Assembly (NCBI GenBank): GCA_965644315.1
Contig: CBFFRQ010000031.1
Coordinates: forward strand, 744,001-808,000
Length of the DNA stretch: 64,000 nucleotides
Direction: 5' to 3'
Origin: Caecitellus pseudoparvulus
Lineage: Eukaryota; Bigyra: Bicosoecida
Each line of letters starts with the position of its first letter. The first letter of the stretch is position 1. The notes under the pieces were generated by a model. It was not told the origin of the DNA and ran no database searches. It worked only from the letters and a program-made list of their open reading frames with translations. Positions 54,195 through 64,000 of the stretch are shown piece by piece. The translations under genes and the position numbers were made by a program.

Positions 54195-56362
54195 ATGGCG
54201 TCTGCCGCGGCCGGGCCGTCTGCGCCAGCTGATCTCAGGCAGCTTCCGCGTGGCCTGGCCCGCAAGCTGCGCCGTAACCCGCACATTGGCGCAGTTCTCC
54301 ACGCCCCATCATCACCCAGCACACTCCAGAGTGTGGAGGATGATGTGGATGGGCCTGATCAACGCTACGCAGCAACGATTGGGGCAGTTGATCAGCGGAC
54401 TATCACGTGGGTGGAGCATGGCAGCGTTTCGCCGCACCCCGCCTACCTCACCCTGGCTCTTGCCTGTGCAGCGGGAACCCCTTCATAGGATCAGTGGCCC
54501 ATGCTCACTCCAGCCAGTCAGAGAAAAGTGCACTGAGGTTCCTGCGCTTCGACGGCTCTTCACTGCAGAGCACCCCGACGCCCATGCTGGTGGCTCTGTC
54601 ACCCGTGCTAGAAGGTGGCCCATCCCCCCCAGCCCCAGTGCCAGCAATTGTGGTGAACATGCTGGCACCCGCGCCAGATGCCACAGTTGATAGTGAAATG
54701 GGCTCAGTTTCATGTGCTGAGGGGCTTGCCACCCCCAGGAAGGCTGGCGGACTGCCAGTGCGCTTGAGCGTGCTGGAGGCCGGCAACAGCCCCGCCTGCA
54801 CTCAACTGTTGCAGGGACAGGGCTACAATACCTTGCCCAGCAGGACCAGGTCTGCCTCTAGTTCCACATGCGCCAGCGTGTTGTCGGCGGACTCTGCCCC
54901 AGCAGCCCGGCTGGCCCACTCACCCTCGACGTCGGCCAGCTCCGAAGCAGTGTTGGAGCTGCAGGCCAGGTGGCGGAGGTTGGATGCAATGGGGCAAGGG
55001 GCACGCCCATTCTTGCTGAGCATGGTGGAATCCTCCCCGACGCCCCGCACGGAGGGCGGACACGGACCCCAGCTCCCTGGGCCAGTCGCCTCGCCGGTTG
55101 TGGGCGAGACGGCCGCAACGTCTCCACGAGCAGCGGCAGGGCCGAGTACAGCGCCAGCATCCGCAGAAGGCGGCGCTTCGTCCGAGGAGCTGTCCATTTT
55201 ACCACCAGACTCTATTCAGCTCACTTCTCTGGTGCCTGTGACCCCGTGGGCGGGCTTGCCTCCAGAAGGTCGAGCTCGCGCAGGCACAGACGACAGCGAC
55301 CTGTTGCAAGTGTCCACTCCAGAGGTGGGAGCAGATAGCACTCGCTCTGTGGTCACCATGCCCCGTACTGGGTGTGTGAAAGTGGACGTCACAGCTCCAG
55401 TGCTGGACACTGGCGTGCTCTGTTTCTGCACAGGGCAGCTTGAAGCCAAGTACAGCGTTGGGAAAGGCGTCGGCGATGGTGGCTATGCCGTGGTGAAGAT
55501 GGCCATCCACCGAGAGCTTGGGACGCAGCATGCAGTGAAGTTTATCAGGAAGCGTCTCCTCTTCACAGAGGAGGAGCGCGCCAGCGTGAAGCGAGAGGTG
55601 GACATTCACGTCGGCCTGCGCCACGAGAATGTCGTCCGACTGTCCGAAGCATACGAAGACGAGAAGCATGCTATGCTTGTGATGGAGTGGGTGCCAGGGG
55701 GGTCTTTGCAATCCTTGTTAAAGCGACGTGCCCGTAAGGTGGTGCCCGTGGACCAAGTGCGGGTTGTTGTGAAGCAAGTTGTGGCAGCCTTGAAGTACCT
55801 GCATTCCAAGCAAATCGTGCACGGAGACTTGAAGCCTGAGAACATCCTCATCGGTGTGCAGGAGTTTGCAGCACACACATCCATGGGGCAGTCCCGCGGT
55901 GCAGCTGCCTCCACGGGTGCAGGGGCAAAGTGGGCGTCGCTGGGGCCCATGACCAAGGTGAAGCTGTGCGACTTTGGGAACGCCCGCCGTAGCCGAGATG
56001 CGAGGTACTTCAAAACGACGGGAAGTGTGGGACTCGTGCCCTTCTCGGAAGTGCACGGTACCATGGGCTACATTGCCCCCGAGGTGCTCGGGCAGCAGCA
56101 CTACTCCCACCCTGTTGACATGTGGGCGCTGGGAGTGTTGACGTTCACCTTGCTGTCAGGGCAGCCCCCCTTCCGCCCGTACCACAACTGCCAAGTGAAG
56201 AATGCCGCCTTCGATGCAGCCGCTTGGCAAAGCATCCCTTCCTCCGCAGTGGACTTCTGTGCGCACTGTCTGCGTCGCCAGCCGAACAAGCGGCTGACAG
56301 CCAAGGCCGCGCTGCAACACCCGTGGATCGCCGGCGACCGAAAAGGAGCTGCACTGATTTGA
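54195..56362 (+). CDS. Ser/Thr protein kinase with long N-terminal tail and HGD catalytic loop
   Basis: Two exons (54195-54406 and 54472-56362, 65-nt intron) give about 700 residues. Residues 1-375 are Ser/Pro/Ala-rich and probably disordered. The kinase domain occupies roughly 385-695: GVGDGGYAVVKMA glycine loop, HAVKFI lysine, MEWVPGGSL hinge, HGDLKPENIL catalytic loop near 520, KLCDFGNA, GTMGYIAPE and DMWALGVLTFTLLSGQPPF. The order is typical of CAMK-group kinases. The usual HRD is HGD, so the Arg that binds activation-loop phosphate is missing. Such RD-less kinases are often active without loop phosphorylation. No subfamily assigned. The stop is 36 bp from that of CCDC39. Confidence 0.87.
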
Positions 56363-56364
56363 CC

Positions 56365-56372
56365 AATGCATT
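56365..56372. promoter_or_regulatory. AATGCATT palindrome in convergent 3' spacer
   Basis: Lies two bases past the kinase stop in a 36-bp convergent spacer. It is the third such occurrence, with 7835 and 30428. Confidence 0.3.
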
Positions 56373-56398
56373 CGTCTGCCATGTGGGTGGCGCCTGCG

Positions 56399-59179
56399 TC
56401 AATATTCACCCGATGGCGCGCCGACCTCTGCGAGGAGCCGCGACACCCCTCCTTGCAACTGTGGGAATGCTTGGGAAAGCTTCTCGAGGGTATACAGGAC
56501 GTTCTCCGTGGCCTCAGATGTGCACGCCGCTTCGACAATGGCCTCCATGCCCTCACCTCCTGGAGTGTCTGCCACTTCAGCTGCCAGGGATGCGGCTTGC
56601 CGAACTGCAATGGCTTCGGAGGCTTGCGCAGCCTTGACTTCCTCCTGCACTGCCGATTGCGTTGCCATGAGGTGCTTGCACTGCCCCTCAAGTGTGGTCG
56701 CTTGCTCCTGAAGGTCTGCTGACTTGCCCTGGTGCTCTGTCAGCAGTGCAGCAACCCGTTGCAGCTCCCGTTTCGAGGCAAAAACTGCGTCGGTGATGTC
56801 CCTGTTCTGCCTCTCCAGGGGCTTGAGTTGTTGGCCTGCGGGGGTCTTCTCGTCAGCTTTGTGGAACGATGACCGAAACTCGGTGTTTCGGACAGTCAGC
56901 TGCTTTAAAGTGTTCACGAGTGCCTTGATCTCTTTCTCTGTGCGCCGCACGGCGGCGTCCAGCTCGTCACCCTGGCGCTGCAGCTCCTCCCGCTTCTTCG
57001 CGTTCTGAATGACAAAGTATGCCTGTGACTTGGGGGCTCCATCCTCATCGGAGCCGCGAAAGCGAGAGCACACCGTCTCGTACTTGGCCTTCAGTTTGTC
57101 CACACGCATGCGCCTCGCATTCACATCAGCGGCCAGGCGGCGGCGCTCCTCCTCCGCGAGGCGCACGTTGGCACGCTGCACTTCTTGGTGGGCTGCAATC
57201 TCACGCATGCGCTCTTCACGCGACATCTCCAGCTGCGCCTTGCGGTTTTCAAGCGAGAACAAGTCGTCGCTGGTGCGTGAGAGCGCATCCCGAAGCTTGC
57301 GCACTTCCAGCTTCAGCACGTCGTGCTCCACCATGGCCTCCTCCTTGGCCTTGACGTGCCCTTTAAAGGCCGTGCCGGCAATGCGGTTCTTCAGCATGAG
57401 CTCATCACTTTTGCTCTGCATGTCTGCAAGGGCTTGCGTAAGCTCCTTCTCGGAGCGCGCCGTGGCCTTCACCTCCTCCTGCAGCGACTTGCACTGCTCC
57501 TTCAACTTCTTGTCCTCTGCAGCCACTTCTGCAAGTTCCTCGTTCAACTCGTCGATGCGGCCCTGCAGCAGGCGCTTCTCTTCGTCAGACCGCTCGCCCT
57601 TGGCTCGGGCCACCTTGCGCTCCATCTGCTGAATCTGAAACTCTGCAGAGTACACGAGCTCCTGCTGCCACAGGGCCTGCTGGTCCAGCTGGTGGATCTT
57701 GTGGGACAGGTTCTTGGAGCTCGCCTGCGCGCCCGAGATTTCCGCAATGTAGTTGCTCTCAGCCTGGCGCAGCTTGAACAGGGACTGGCTCTGCTTGAAG
57801 GTGGACTCCTTCAGCGCCTCCAACGCCTTCATCACCCCCTCCAGCGCCTCCTCCTGGGCCTTGAGATCGCCCTCCCGGTGCACAGCCACCGCTTCCACTT
57901 TCCCAGTGTGCTCGCTGGCTGCATCCAAGCGCCCCTGCGTGGCAGTGAGGCGTGCTTTGCTGCGCTCCAGGGCCGCCTTGCTCTCCTCCACTGCCGCGGT
58001 GGCATTCTCAGCCTCCACCTTCACCTGCGCAAGCTCAGAGGCAGCCTTGCTGAGCTCGCTCTTCAACAAGTCCACTTCATCCTGGAAAGCCTCCAGCTTC
58101 TTCTGGGCAGCAAGGTACACTTCCCGTTGGGCAGCCTGGGAGCGGTTCCGGGCCTCGATGGCCACCTCGAACTCCTTGTTCTCCGCAACTTGTCGCTGGT
58201 GCCGCCGCTCCAGGTCCTTGATGGCAGCCCGCCGCTCAAGCAAGCGCCCTTTGGCATCAGCGAAGCCCTCGCTCGCAGAGATCACATCCTGGTCTCGCTT
58301 GCGGATGGCATCGATGCTGGCTTGCCACTTGCCGACCAGTTCCTGCCGCTCAGCATGCAGCAAGCGGAAGTCCTCTGCAGTCTTGTCCACTTCAATTTGC
58401 CTGGCCTGGGTCTCCGTGATCTCCTTCTCCAGCTCTCGCCGCCGATCTGCAACGCCCTGCTCCAGGCGCTCCAGCTCCAGCGTCAGCTCCTTCACCTTGG
58501 CAGAGTCGGCCTTCGTGTACTTGTCCAACGCAGCGTTGTCTTCCTCCTTCTGCTTCGCAGCCACCGCCCACTGCTCGAGTTGCTCCTGGTTGAAACTCAT
58601 CTTCTCCTTGAAGGCCTCCAGCCGCTCTTGTCCGCGGTGCAAATCACTTTGGGCGGATGACAAACGATCTTGAATCGTTGTGGCTTCCTCGTCCAATTTC
58701 CGCAGATCTCGTCGAACCCGACCGATCTCCCGCTCAGACAGCTGCTTCAGGTGGTCCTCCGTCTCCAGCTCCCGAGTTTTAGTCGTCAGGAGAGCCTGTG
58801 TGTGCTGCAGCTCCTGCCGCACCTGCTTCACGTGAGCAGCCATCACTGTAATTCTCTCCTTGTGCTCACTGGCGTTTCGCTCCGCACGCGCCAGCTCCCG
58901 CTCCTTCAGCAAGATGTCCTCATGCAGCTGGCGGTTGGCAGCGCTCGCGAACTCAGGCAAGTCGTCATCCCCACCATCATCTGACTCATCTCCATCTCCA
59001 AGGGGCATCGTGGCCAGCAGCGCGCTGACATCCACGTCTCCATCTTCCCCAACTTCACCGCCTCCTTCGGCTGCACTGGCCCAGCGCGGCGCTCCGCCTT
59101 GGGCTGCCAGGCCACCTTCGCCCCCCTCGCCGCTGGCAGCAGCACCAGCGGCGGGAGACCCGTGGTCTGAATCATCCAT
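56399..59179 (-). CDS. CCDC39: CCDC39/FAP59, axonemal 96-nm ruler coiled-coil protein
   Basis: 926 residues from the ATG at 59179, close to the ~940 of human CCDC39. After a short acidic, Gly/Ala-rich head, nearly the whole protein is coiled coil. Segments match CCDC39 in order: MAAHVKQVRQELQHTQAL, HLKQLSEREIGRVRRDLRKL, FRLLHAERQELVGKWQASI, ELVYSAEFQIQQMERKVAR and KSQAYFVIQNAKKREELQRQ. With CCDC40 it forms a filament on doublet microtubules that sets the 96-nm spacing of radial spokes and inner dynein arms. Its presence implies motile cilia or flagella. A long antisense ORF (57323-58660) is a by-product of heptad codon usage. Confidence 0.95.
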   Translation of the reverse strand: MDDSDHGSPAAGAAASGEGGEGGLAAQGGAPRWASAAEGGGEVGEDGDVDVSALLATMPLGDGDESDDGGDDDLPEFASAANRQLHEDILLKERELARAERNASEHKERITVMAAHVKQVRQELQHTQALLTTKTRELETEDHLKQLSEREIGRVRRDLRKLDEEATTIQDRLSSAQSDLHRGQERLEAFKEKMSFNQEQLEQWAVAAKQKEEDNAALDKYTKADSAKVKELTLELERLEQGVADRRRELEKEITETQARQIEVDKTAEDFRLLHAERQELVGKWQASIDAIRKRDQDVISASEGFADAKGRLLERRAAIKDLERRHQRQVAENKEFEVAIEARNRSQAAQREVYLAAQKKLEAFQDEVDLLKSELSKAASELAQVKVEAENATAAVEESKAALERSKARLTATQGRLDAASEHTGKVEAVAVHREGDLKAQEEALEGVMKALEALKESTFKQSQSLFKLRQAESNYIAEISGAQASSKNLSHKIHQLDQQALWQQELVYSAEFQIQQMERKVARAKGERSDEEKRLLQGRIDELNEELAEVAAEDKKLKEQCKSLQEEVKATARSEKELTQALADMQSKSDELMLKNRIAGTAFKGHVKAKEEAMVEHDVLKLEVRKLRDALSRTSDDLFSLENRKAQLEMSREERMREIAAHQEVQRANVRLAEEERRRLAADVNARRMRVDKLKAKYETVCSRFRGSDEDGAPKSQAYFVIQNAKKREELQRQGDELDAAVRRTEKEIKALVNTLKQLTVRNTEFRSSFHKADEKTPAGQQLKPLERQNRDITDAVFASKRELQRVAALLTEHQGKSADLQEQATTLEGQCKHLMATQSAVQEEVKAAQASEAIAVRQAASLAAEVADTPGGEGMEAIVEAACTSEATENVLYTLEKLSQAFPQLQGGVSRLLAEVGAPSGEY

Positions 59180-59381
59180 GGCGCTGCTCCCTGAAGGCCA
59201 GATGTGTGTGCATGCTCCGGATTGTTGAATGTGGCGGGACTCGATACCTGTGCTCCCCCATCTGTCGCTGCCGGCAGAAGTGTGGACCTGGTAAAAAGGC
59301 AACGCCACTTAGCTCGCTGCTGTCGAAGTACTGCTTGTCGTTGCGAAGCCTTCATCTTCTTGGTTCCGCACAGCACCAAAG

Positions 59382-61088
59382 ATGCTGGGTAGCCAGGCAA
59401 CGAGGCGAGCGATCGCTCGCGCCCTCCCTCGTGCTGGACAGCTGCCCATGAGCGCAGTCTGTGCGCTGGCAACACTACCATCTGCACAAAAGACACCCAC
59501 AGCCGATGCGGGGGCAGGCCATGGCCTCTTCGCCCTTGTTGCAGCTGCGGCCGGACTCGGGATGAGCGGAATTTGCTGTGCAGACACCGCAGCTGACGAA
59601 GCCACACCTCCAGCCGCTGCAGGGAGCAGGATTGAAGGCCTGCCACTTTACTCTGAAGAAGATGTTTCCAAGCATTCCTCTCCCGATGCTGGGATCTGGG
59701 TCTCATACAAGGAGGGCGTGTACGACGTGACAGACTTTGTTGCCCAGCACCCTGGTGGCGCTGAGAAGCTCATGATGGCAGCTGGAGGGAGCATTGAGCC
59801 CTTCTGGGCATTGTACGCCCAACACAAGGCCGGCAACGTCCAAGAACTCCTGGAGAAACACCGCATCGGCAACTTTGACAAGTCCTCCGTCAAACCCAAG
59901 CAGGCAGTAGCCGAACGCGCTGCTGATGACCCATATGCAAATGAGCCAACCAGGCACCCGGCCCTCGTCGTGGGGACACAGACCCCCTTCAATGCCGAGA
60001 CACCGCCCTCCATGCTGGTAGACTCCTTCATTACCCCCACAGAAATCTTCTACGTCAGGCATCACCTACCAGTGCCCGACTTGGACCCTGACACCTACCG
60101 ATTGCAAGTCGAAGTGCCAACCAAGCGAGGCGTCAAGTCGCTGTCCCTTTCCCTGAAAGACCTCGCCGCCTTTCCCCAGCACACCGTCACAGCCACACTT
60201 CAGTGCGCCGGTAACCGCCGGAAGGACATTCATGACGTCAAGCCCGTTCGAGGTCTCAGCTGGCAACTCGGTGCAATCGGCAACGCGACCTGGTCAGGCC
60301 CGCGCCTGGTGGACGTCTTGCACGCGGCAGGCCTGGAAGATGCCTGCCCCGACCTAGCTCACGTCCACTTCGAAGGACTGGACAGTGACCCTACTGGCAC
60401 CAGCTACGGGGCAAGCATCCCCCGGGAGGATGCGGTGGCCAAACACCGCGAAGTCATCCTAGCCACGCACATGAACGGGGAGCCCTTGCCCCGGGACCAT
60501 GGGGCCCCCGTTCGAGCCTTGGTCCCTGGCGTCGTCGCAGCGCGCTCAGTCAAGTGGCTGGGCAAAGTGAAGCTCTCAAAGGAGGAGTCCCTCTCGCACT
60601 GGCAGCGGAAAGACTACAAGGGCTTCTCTCCCAACGTGGACTGGGACACCGTGGACTTCTCCACAGCCCCCTCCATCCAGGACCTGCCAGTCACCTCCGC
60701 CATCACCTCCCCGCCTCCTGGTGCGACTGTCTCTGCTGCAGACGGCTGCGTGACCCTGAAGGGCTATGCCTGGTCGGGCGGCGGCCGCAACATCGTCCGT
60801 GTTGACGTGTCCGTGGACGGAGGCAAGACATGGCACACTGCCGACCTTGACCCTGACGCAACTGCATGTGCTGCTGCCGCGCCACACAACCAAGCTTGGG
60901 CGTGGGCCCCCTGGGAGATCGAGATTGACCTGCCTCCCTCCGTCAAACCAGGCGACACCCTCACCCTCGTGTGCAAAGCCGTGGACCGCAGCTACAACTC
61001 CCAGCCGCAAGAACCCGCCTCCATCTGGAACCTTCGAGGTGTCCTCAGTAATGCCTGGCACCGTGTTCCCTTGACTGTCTCAGAGTAG
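59382..61088 (+). CDS. SUOX: sulfite oxidase with cytochrome b5 domain
   Basis: 568 residues, single exon. The N-terminus is Arg-rich without acidic residues (MLGSQATRRAIARALPRAGQ), followed by a hydrophobic stretch: a bipartite signal expected for the mitochondrial intermembrane space. The cytochrome b5 domain at about 87-170 has heme ligands His123 (HPGG) and His148. The molybdopterin domain has the Mo-ligand Cys275 in LQCAGNRR, and DVKPVRGLSWQLGAIGNATW nearby. The C-terminal Mo-co dimerisation domain includes RVDVSVDGGKTWH and the ending WNLRGVLSNAWHRVPL. It oxidises sulfite to sulfate and passes electrons to cytochrome c. Land-plant sulfite oxidase lacks the heme domain, so this is the animal/fungal/protist-like form. 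Confidence 0.95.
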   Translation: MLGSQATRRAIARALPRAGQLPMSAVCALATLPSAQKTPTADAGAGHGLFALVAAAAGLGMSGICCADTAADEATPPAAAGSRIEGLPLYSEEDVSKHSSPDAGIWVSYKEGVYDVTDFVAQHPGGAEKLMMAAGGSIEPFWALYAQHKAGNVQELLEKHRIGNFDKSSVKPKQAVAERAADDPYANEPTRHPALVVGTQTPFNAETPPSMLVDSFITPTEIFYVRHHLPVPDLDPDTYRLQVEVPTKRGVKSLSLSLKDLAAFPQHTVTATLQCAGNRRKDIHDVKPVRGLSWQLGAIGNATWSGPRLVDVLHAAGLEDACPDLAHVHFEGLDSDPTGTSYGASIPREDAVAKHREVILATHMNGEPLPRDHGAPVRALVPGVVAARSVKWLGKVKLSKEESLSHWQRKDYKGFSPNVDWDTVDFSTAPSIQDLPVTSAITSPPPGATVSAADGCVTLKGYAWSGGGRNIVRVDVSVDGGKTWHTADLDPDATACAAAAPHNQAWAWAPWEIEIDLPPSVKPGDTLTLVCKAVDRSYNSQPQEPASIWNLRGVLSNAWHRVPLTVSE

Positions 61089-61116
61089 TTGCTGCTCTTG
61101 TGCTTGATTGGAGAGG

Positions 61117-61125
61117 AAAAAAAAA
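61117..61125 (-). terminator. RNA polymerase III terminator (T9)
   Basis: Nine T on the minus strand, beginning seven bases after the 3' end of the tRNA gene, as expected for Pol III termination. Confidence 0.85.
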
Positions 61126-61132
61126 GGAGAAT

Positions 61133-61202
61133 GCACACACCGAGAATCGAACTCGGGACGAGACGGCCACAACGTCTCGTGATACCACTTCACCATGTAT
61201 GC
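61133..61202 (-). tRNA. tRNA-His (anticodon GTG)
   Basis: A full 70-nt cloverleaf with no intron. The acceptor arm GCATACA pairs with TGTGTGC (one G-U). The short D arm is GTG/CAC with GTGG in the loop. The anticodon stem AGACG/CGTCT carries loop TTGTGGC with anticodon GTG. The T arm CCGAG/CTCGG carries loop TTCGATT. The anticodon loop wording matches eukaryotic tRNA-His. The extra G at position -1 would be added after transcription, and CCA is not encoded. This is the only tRNA I found. Confidence 0.93.
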
Positions 61203-64000
61203 CGAAGATTAATAGAAATTTTGTGTATATATTCATTACCTTTATCTAAGCTCTTCCACTGCGAACGCTTTCATGGCGCACACAGACATCTGACTCATCA
61301 CAGCAACAAGAGTTGACGATGACGTGACCCAAAGCTGCGTTGAACGGGTACGAAAATCCATCAGTTCGTCACACCAACACGAAGATACCGGATCGAGAAT
61401 GAAATAACCTAGTTCACAATGTACACGGGGATTCACGTCAATTGTTGGAGCAATGGTGAACACAACCTCCCAGGCAAGCTACGGAAAGGAATCACTACAC
61501 AAAGAAAAGCTGAGGACTCTGCGTCCAACATTTGTCCACGTTCATGTGGATAGCATGCCAACTGCCTTGACCAGCTGGTGGCCTGCTGAGAAATGAAAAT
61601 GCATGGTGGACAACCGAGCAAACACTTCGGGAGAGAGTCAAGCATACCTCTTGCCCAGTATTCTCCTGTTTCCGATACAGCCCGAACACCTAGATGCGGC
61701 TGGCCTTCATCCCAGCCCGGAACACAAGCCCCCTCCAAAGTGCAGAAAACAGCACCAGAAAGACGCCTATGGTGGATGCCCAACACACAACTCACCAGTG
61801 GCGGAGGCAGCAATGGAAGCCTTACCAAAGCATGCAGTTGGCGCGAGATAGTATTGGGTGCAGGTGGTGCGAAATATCGTCTCGTTCCAGGGTTTTACGA
61901 AACCGTCCGACACCAAGAGCAGCATCCGAATGGCTGCATCGAACAGCCAGTTGGACCCTGAACAAAAGCAAGAAGCGCTTGCAGGAGCTTACCGGCTCAT
62001 GAAAACAGCAAAGATACGACGGGCGAATCCGCAAAAGGCAAAGTTTTTCGTGTAGGTGTCACAGCGACTGCATTTGAGGAAGTCGGAGCAGCAGCTGTGG
62101 GTTTGGCACTCTCATTCCAAGCAAGGAATGCGTGTGGCATGTCGTGTATGGATACTGTCATAAATCTTGACATGATGCGCCAAGCAGCATGTCAGAGCTT
62201 GTCAGCGGTACATTGCAGCCTGGTGGGCGCTCAAACGTGGAGCACGCTGCTTGCTTTGCGCAATCAATTGTCTGGAGTGGCGAGGATATTTCTTGACAAA
62301 CTTTGAGGTACATCGGAAACGAGAGTCAAGCAGTGTTTGGATCGAAAGGCATCCTCCTCACGAATATGTCACCCGTTCGCGCATGTTTCTTGTGTCTTTA
62401 CATAGGTAGGCGTTAGATTTCGTGCTTTCCATGATCTAAAGGCCCAATTGTATTGACATAGGAACAAGGCATTTATGCAAGCAGCAAGCGACTTAACTTG
62501 TGTGCTTCTTACCTTTTTCTTCCGTTGAAGTAGTTGACTATGGTGAGCAAAGGGTGCCTCCCATACGGCAAGCGTCAAGTCTCACAATGCAAATTTCTCT
62601 TGTTTCTGCGAGGGTCTTCTTCGGAACGTCAAAGTACAATGTCAAACAATACAAGGAACAGCTACCTGTCTTAAGACCATGAAGAATACAATGTATGATA
62701 GGTTTTTGCAGTCACAGGTTTCAAGAGTTTTGAGCTTGGCAGACTTCCCACTCTGAATGAAATGCAGCACTACTTTTTAAGAGTCCCTTGGTCACAGCAT
62801 AGCTCAGCGCACTACTTCCGCTCCTAAGCTCAAACTTGTGGTGGAGGATTCACGATAGAGGCTTCGATTCTTACTCTTGAACATGTGGAGAAAGCGTCAG
62901 AGAACCTTTAACATCGTTTGTCAATTCGTTGGATAAAGCTGTGACACACGAAGTAGGACACACTAAGTATTCCCCGATACACCAGTGCACACCTATCAAG
63001 CATATGCTCTTCAAAGAGTTAGTTCATTCTTGAGCCAGTGTGGTGCGCATTGAAGTACTTTGAGCATGAAGTGCTCGCGTTTCCAGAGAAGACTTCAAAC
63101 AAGAACACCTGTGATGACAAACTTCACCATAGGACGTTCTTCGCTCTGGTGTGCTGGAGTTCTGTCACTATTTGATCAGATTTCGTGAGTTGTGAAGCAT
63201 TCTCTTCTTGCCTCGTGTGTCCTCTCCTGTAGGCTTGTCAATATTTCCAGATAATGCAAGGCACGTGGTCGAGATGAGCCCTGACTGTGTAGGCAAAGCT
63301 GATTCTTTTGGGTTGCATTCAATTGCGAGAAGGATTGATGCTTGATGCTGAACATTGACAAAGAGTCAAGTCTGGCGTTTATTACTGTCTGCTGCGCTGG
63401 TTCGGGTAGTTTTGGCAACGCACAGGCTGGTGTGGGTCCTCAATGATTGAAACCTCGACAGGACTGTGGCAGTGCGACTTTCAATCTATGTGTTGGTTTG
63501 CGAAGACGGATGCTTGAATTGTCTGGTCAGTGATGAAGTGGACTTCCATTTTTGGCCAGCTGGCCGGTTTCAGTTGAGCGGCACGTGGTCTCTACTTGAA
63601 TGTAGCAAGGGCATAAACTTCAATTCTGCATCCTTTCAATGCGTTACGCACTCTTTATCTTCTAGTTGCTGGATGAGTTGGGTTATTCTTCTTCTCTGTA
63701 CGGTTTTGGTCTTAGATGCTTCTTGGGACTTATGCAATGTTTTCTTTGAAGCTGATCTGGCCAGGGCTGTCAGATCAGCCTGGGCGATTCTTGGAGCTGC
63801 TTTGCATGTGGTGAGCCATTGTTTTTCGTGTCGTGGACTTCAAGTTTGTGACCAGTGTTTTATTTCATTGGGTTCTGTCGACGCTCGCAGCAGTAGAAGG
63901 GAGGAGCAAGCCTGTGTGCCAAGCTCGCTCAGGGCTATGTGTTCGCGTTTTTGTGATGACCGCTGGTGCGTTCAGAGCACCCTGGGATTTGTCAGACCTA
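61203..64000. other. AT-richer region without recognisable genes
   Basis: About 2.8 kb in which base composition falls visibly below that of the rest of the window and no ORF exceeds about 130 codons. The longest frames (for example 61433-61828 minus, 61593-61961 plus) overlap each other and show no domain. I see no tandem repeat, rRNA or further tRNA. It could be a gene desert, a decayed mobile element downstream of the tRNA, or the edge of a chromosome-scale compositional block. Confidence 0.6.

Noticed and set aside
57323-58660. 445-codon plus-strand ORF antisense to CCDC39
   Set aside because: It mirrors the Leu/Glu/Gln codon pattern of the coiled coil, giving a Leu-rich shadow. CCDC39 is clearly the real gene.
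1-64000. CRISPR arrays, operons, ribosome binding sites, rRNA
   Set aside because: None seen. Introns and eukaryote-specific proteins make bacterial features inapplicable.

Overview
This is nuclear DNA of a gene-dense, GC-rich, ciliated eukaryotic microbe, most likely an alga or a related free-living protist. Spliceosomal GT-AG introns are plain. Ciliary genes are present (meckelin, tectonic, CCDC39), and so are genes that animals lack (anthranilate synthase component I, a PDAT-type acyltransferase). I cannot name the lineage from the sequence. Nearly all introns I could reconstruct are 63-92 nt with GTGAGT or GTGCGT donors. Convergent neighbours often end only 13-54 bp apart.

Layout. 1-1.3 kb: 3' part of a P-loop ATPase gene (copy A). 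1.6-15.3 kb: two very large, low-complexity proteins facing each other, one ending in TPRs and one carrying a duplicated acidic block. 15.5-20.4 kb: nucleolar GTPase (NUG1/GNL3 type) and a PP4 regulatory HEAT-repeat subunit (PPP4R1 type). 20.5-28.2 kb: a small membrane-protein ORF, an STK32/YANK-like kinase, a multi-pass membrane protein, a helical-repeat-like protein and an Aurora-type kinase. 28.7-33.7 kb: TrpE and PDAT, convergent. 33.9-38.9 kb: an unrecognised protein, then ATPase copy B between two diverged direct repeats. 39-45 kb: a bromodomain/TDBD-like/chromo-barrel protein and V-ATPase subunit C. 45-59.2 kb: a run rich in ciliary genes (meckelin and tectonic head to head, an unrecognised membrane protein, a Ser/Thr kinase, CCDC39). 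59.4-61.1 kb: cytochrome b5-type sulfite oxidase. Then tRNA-His(GTG), and about 2.8 kb of AT-richer DNA with no gene I can support.

How the genes work together. Meckelin and tectonic are partners in the transition-zone MKS module and share a 264-bp divergent promoter. CCDC39 is an axonemal ruler for 96-nm repeat assembly. The most unusual item is the duplicated ATPase family. Copies A and B lie about 35 kb apart in opposite orientation, are conserved past the stop codon, and differ largely by silent changes in the core I compared. Copy B sits between direct repeats, which may mark a mobile or amplifying unit.
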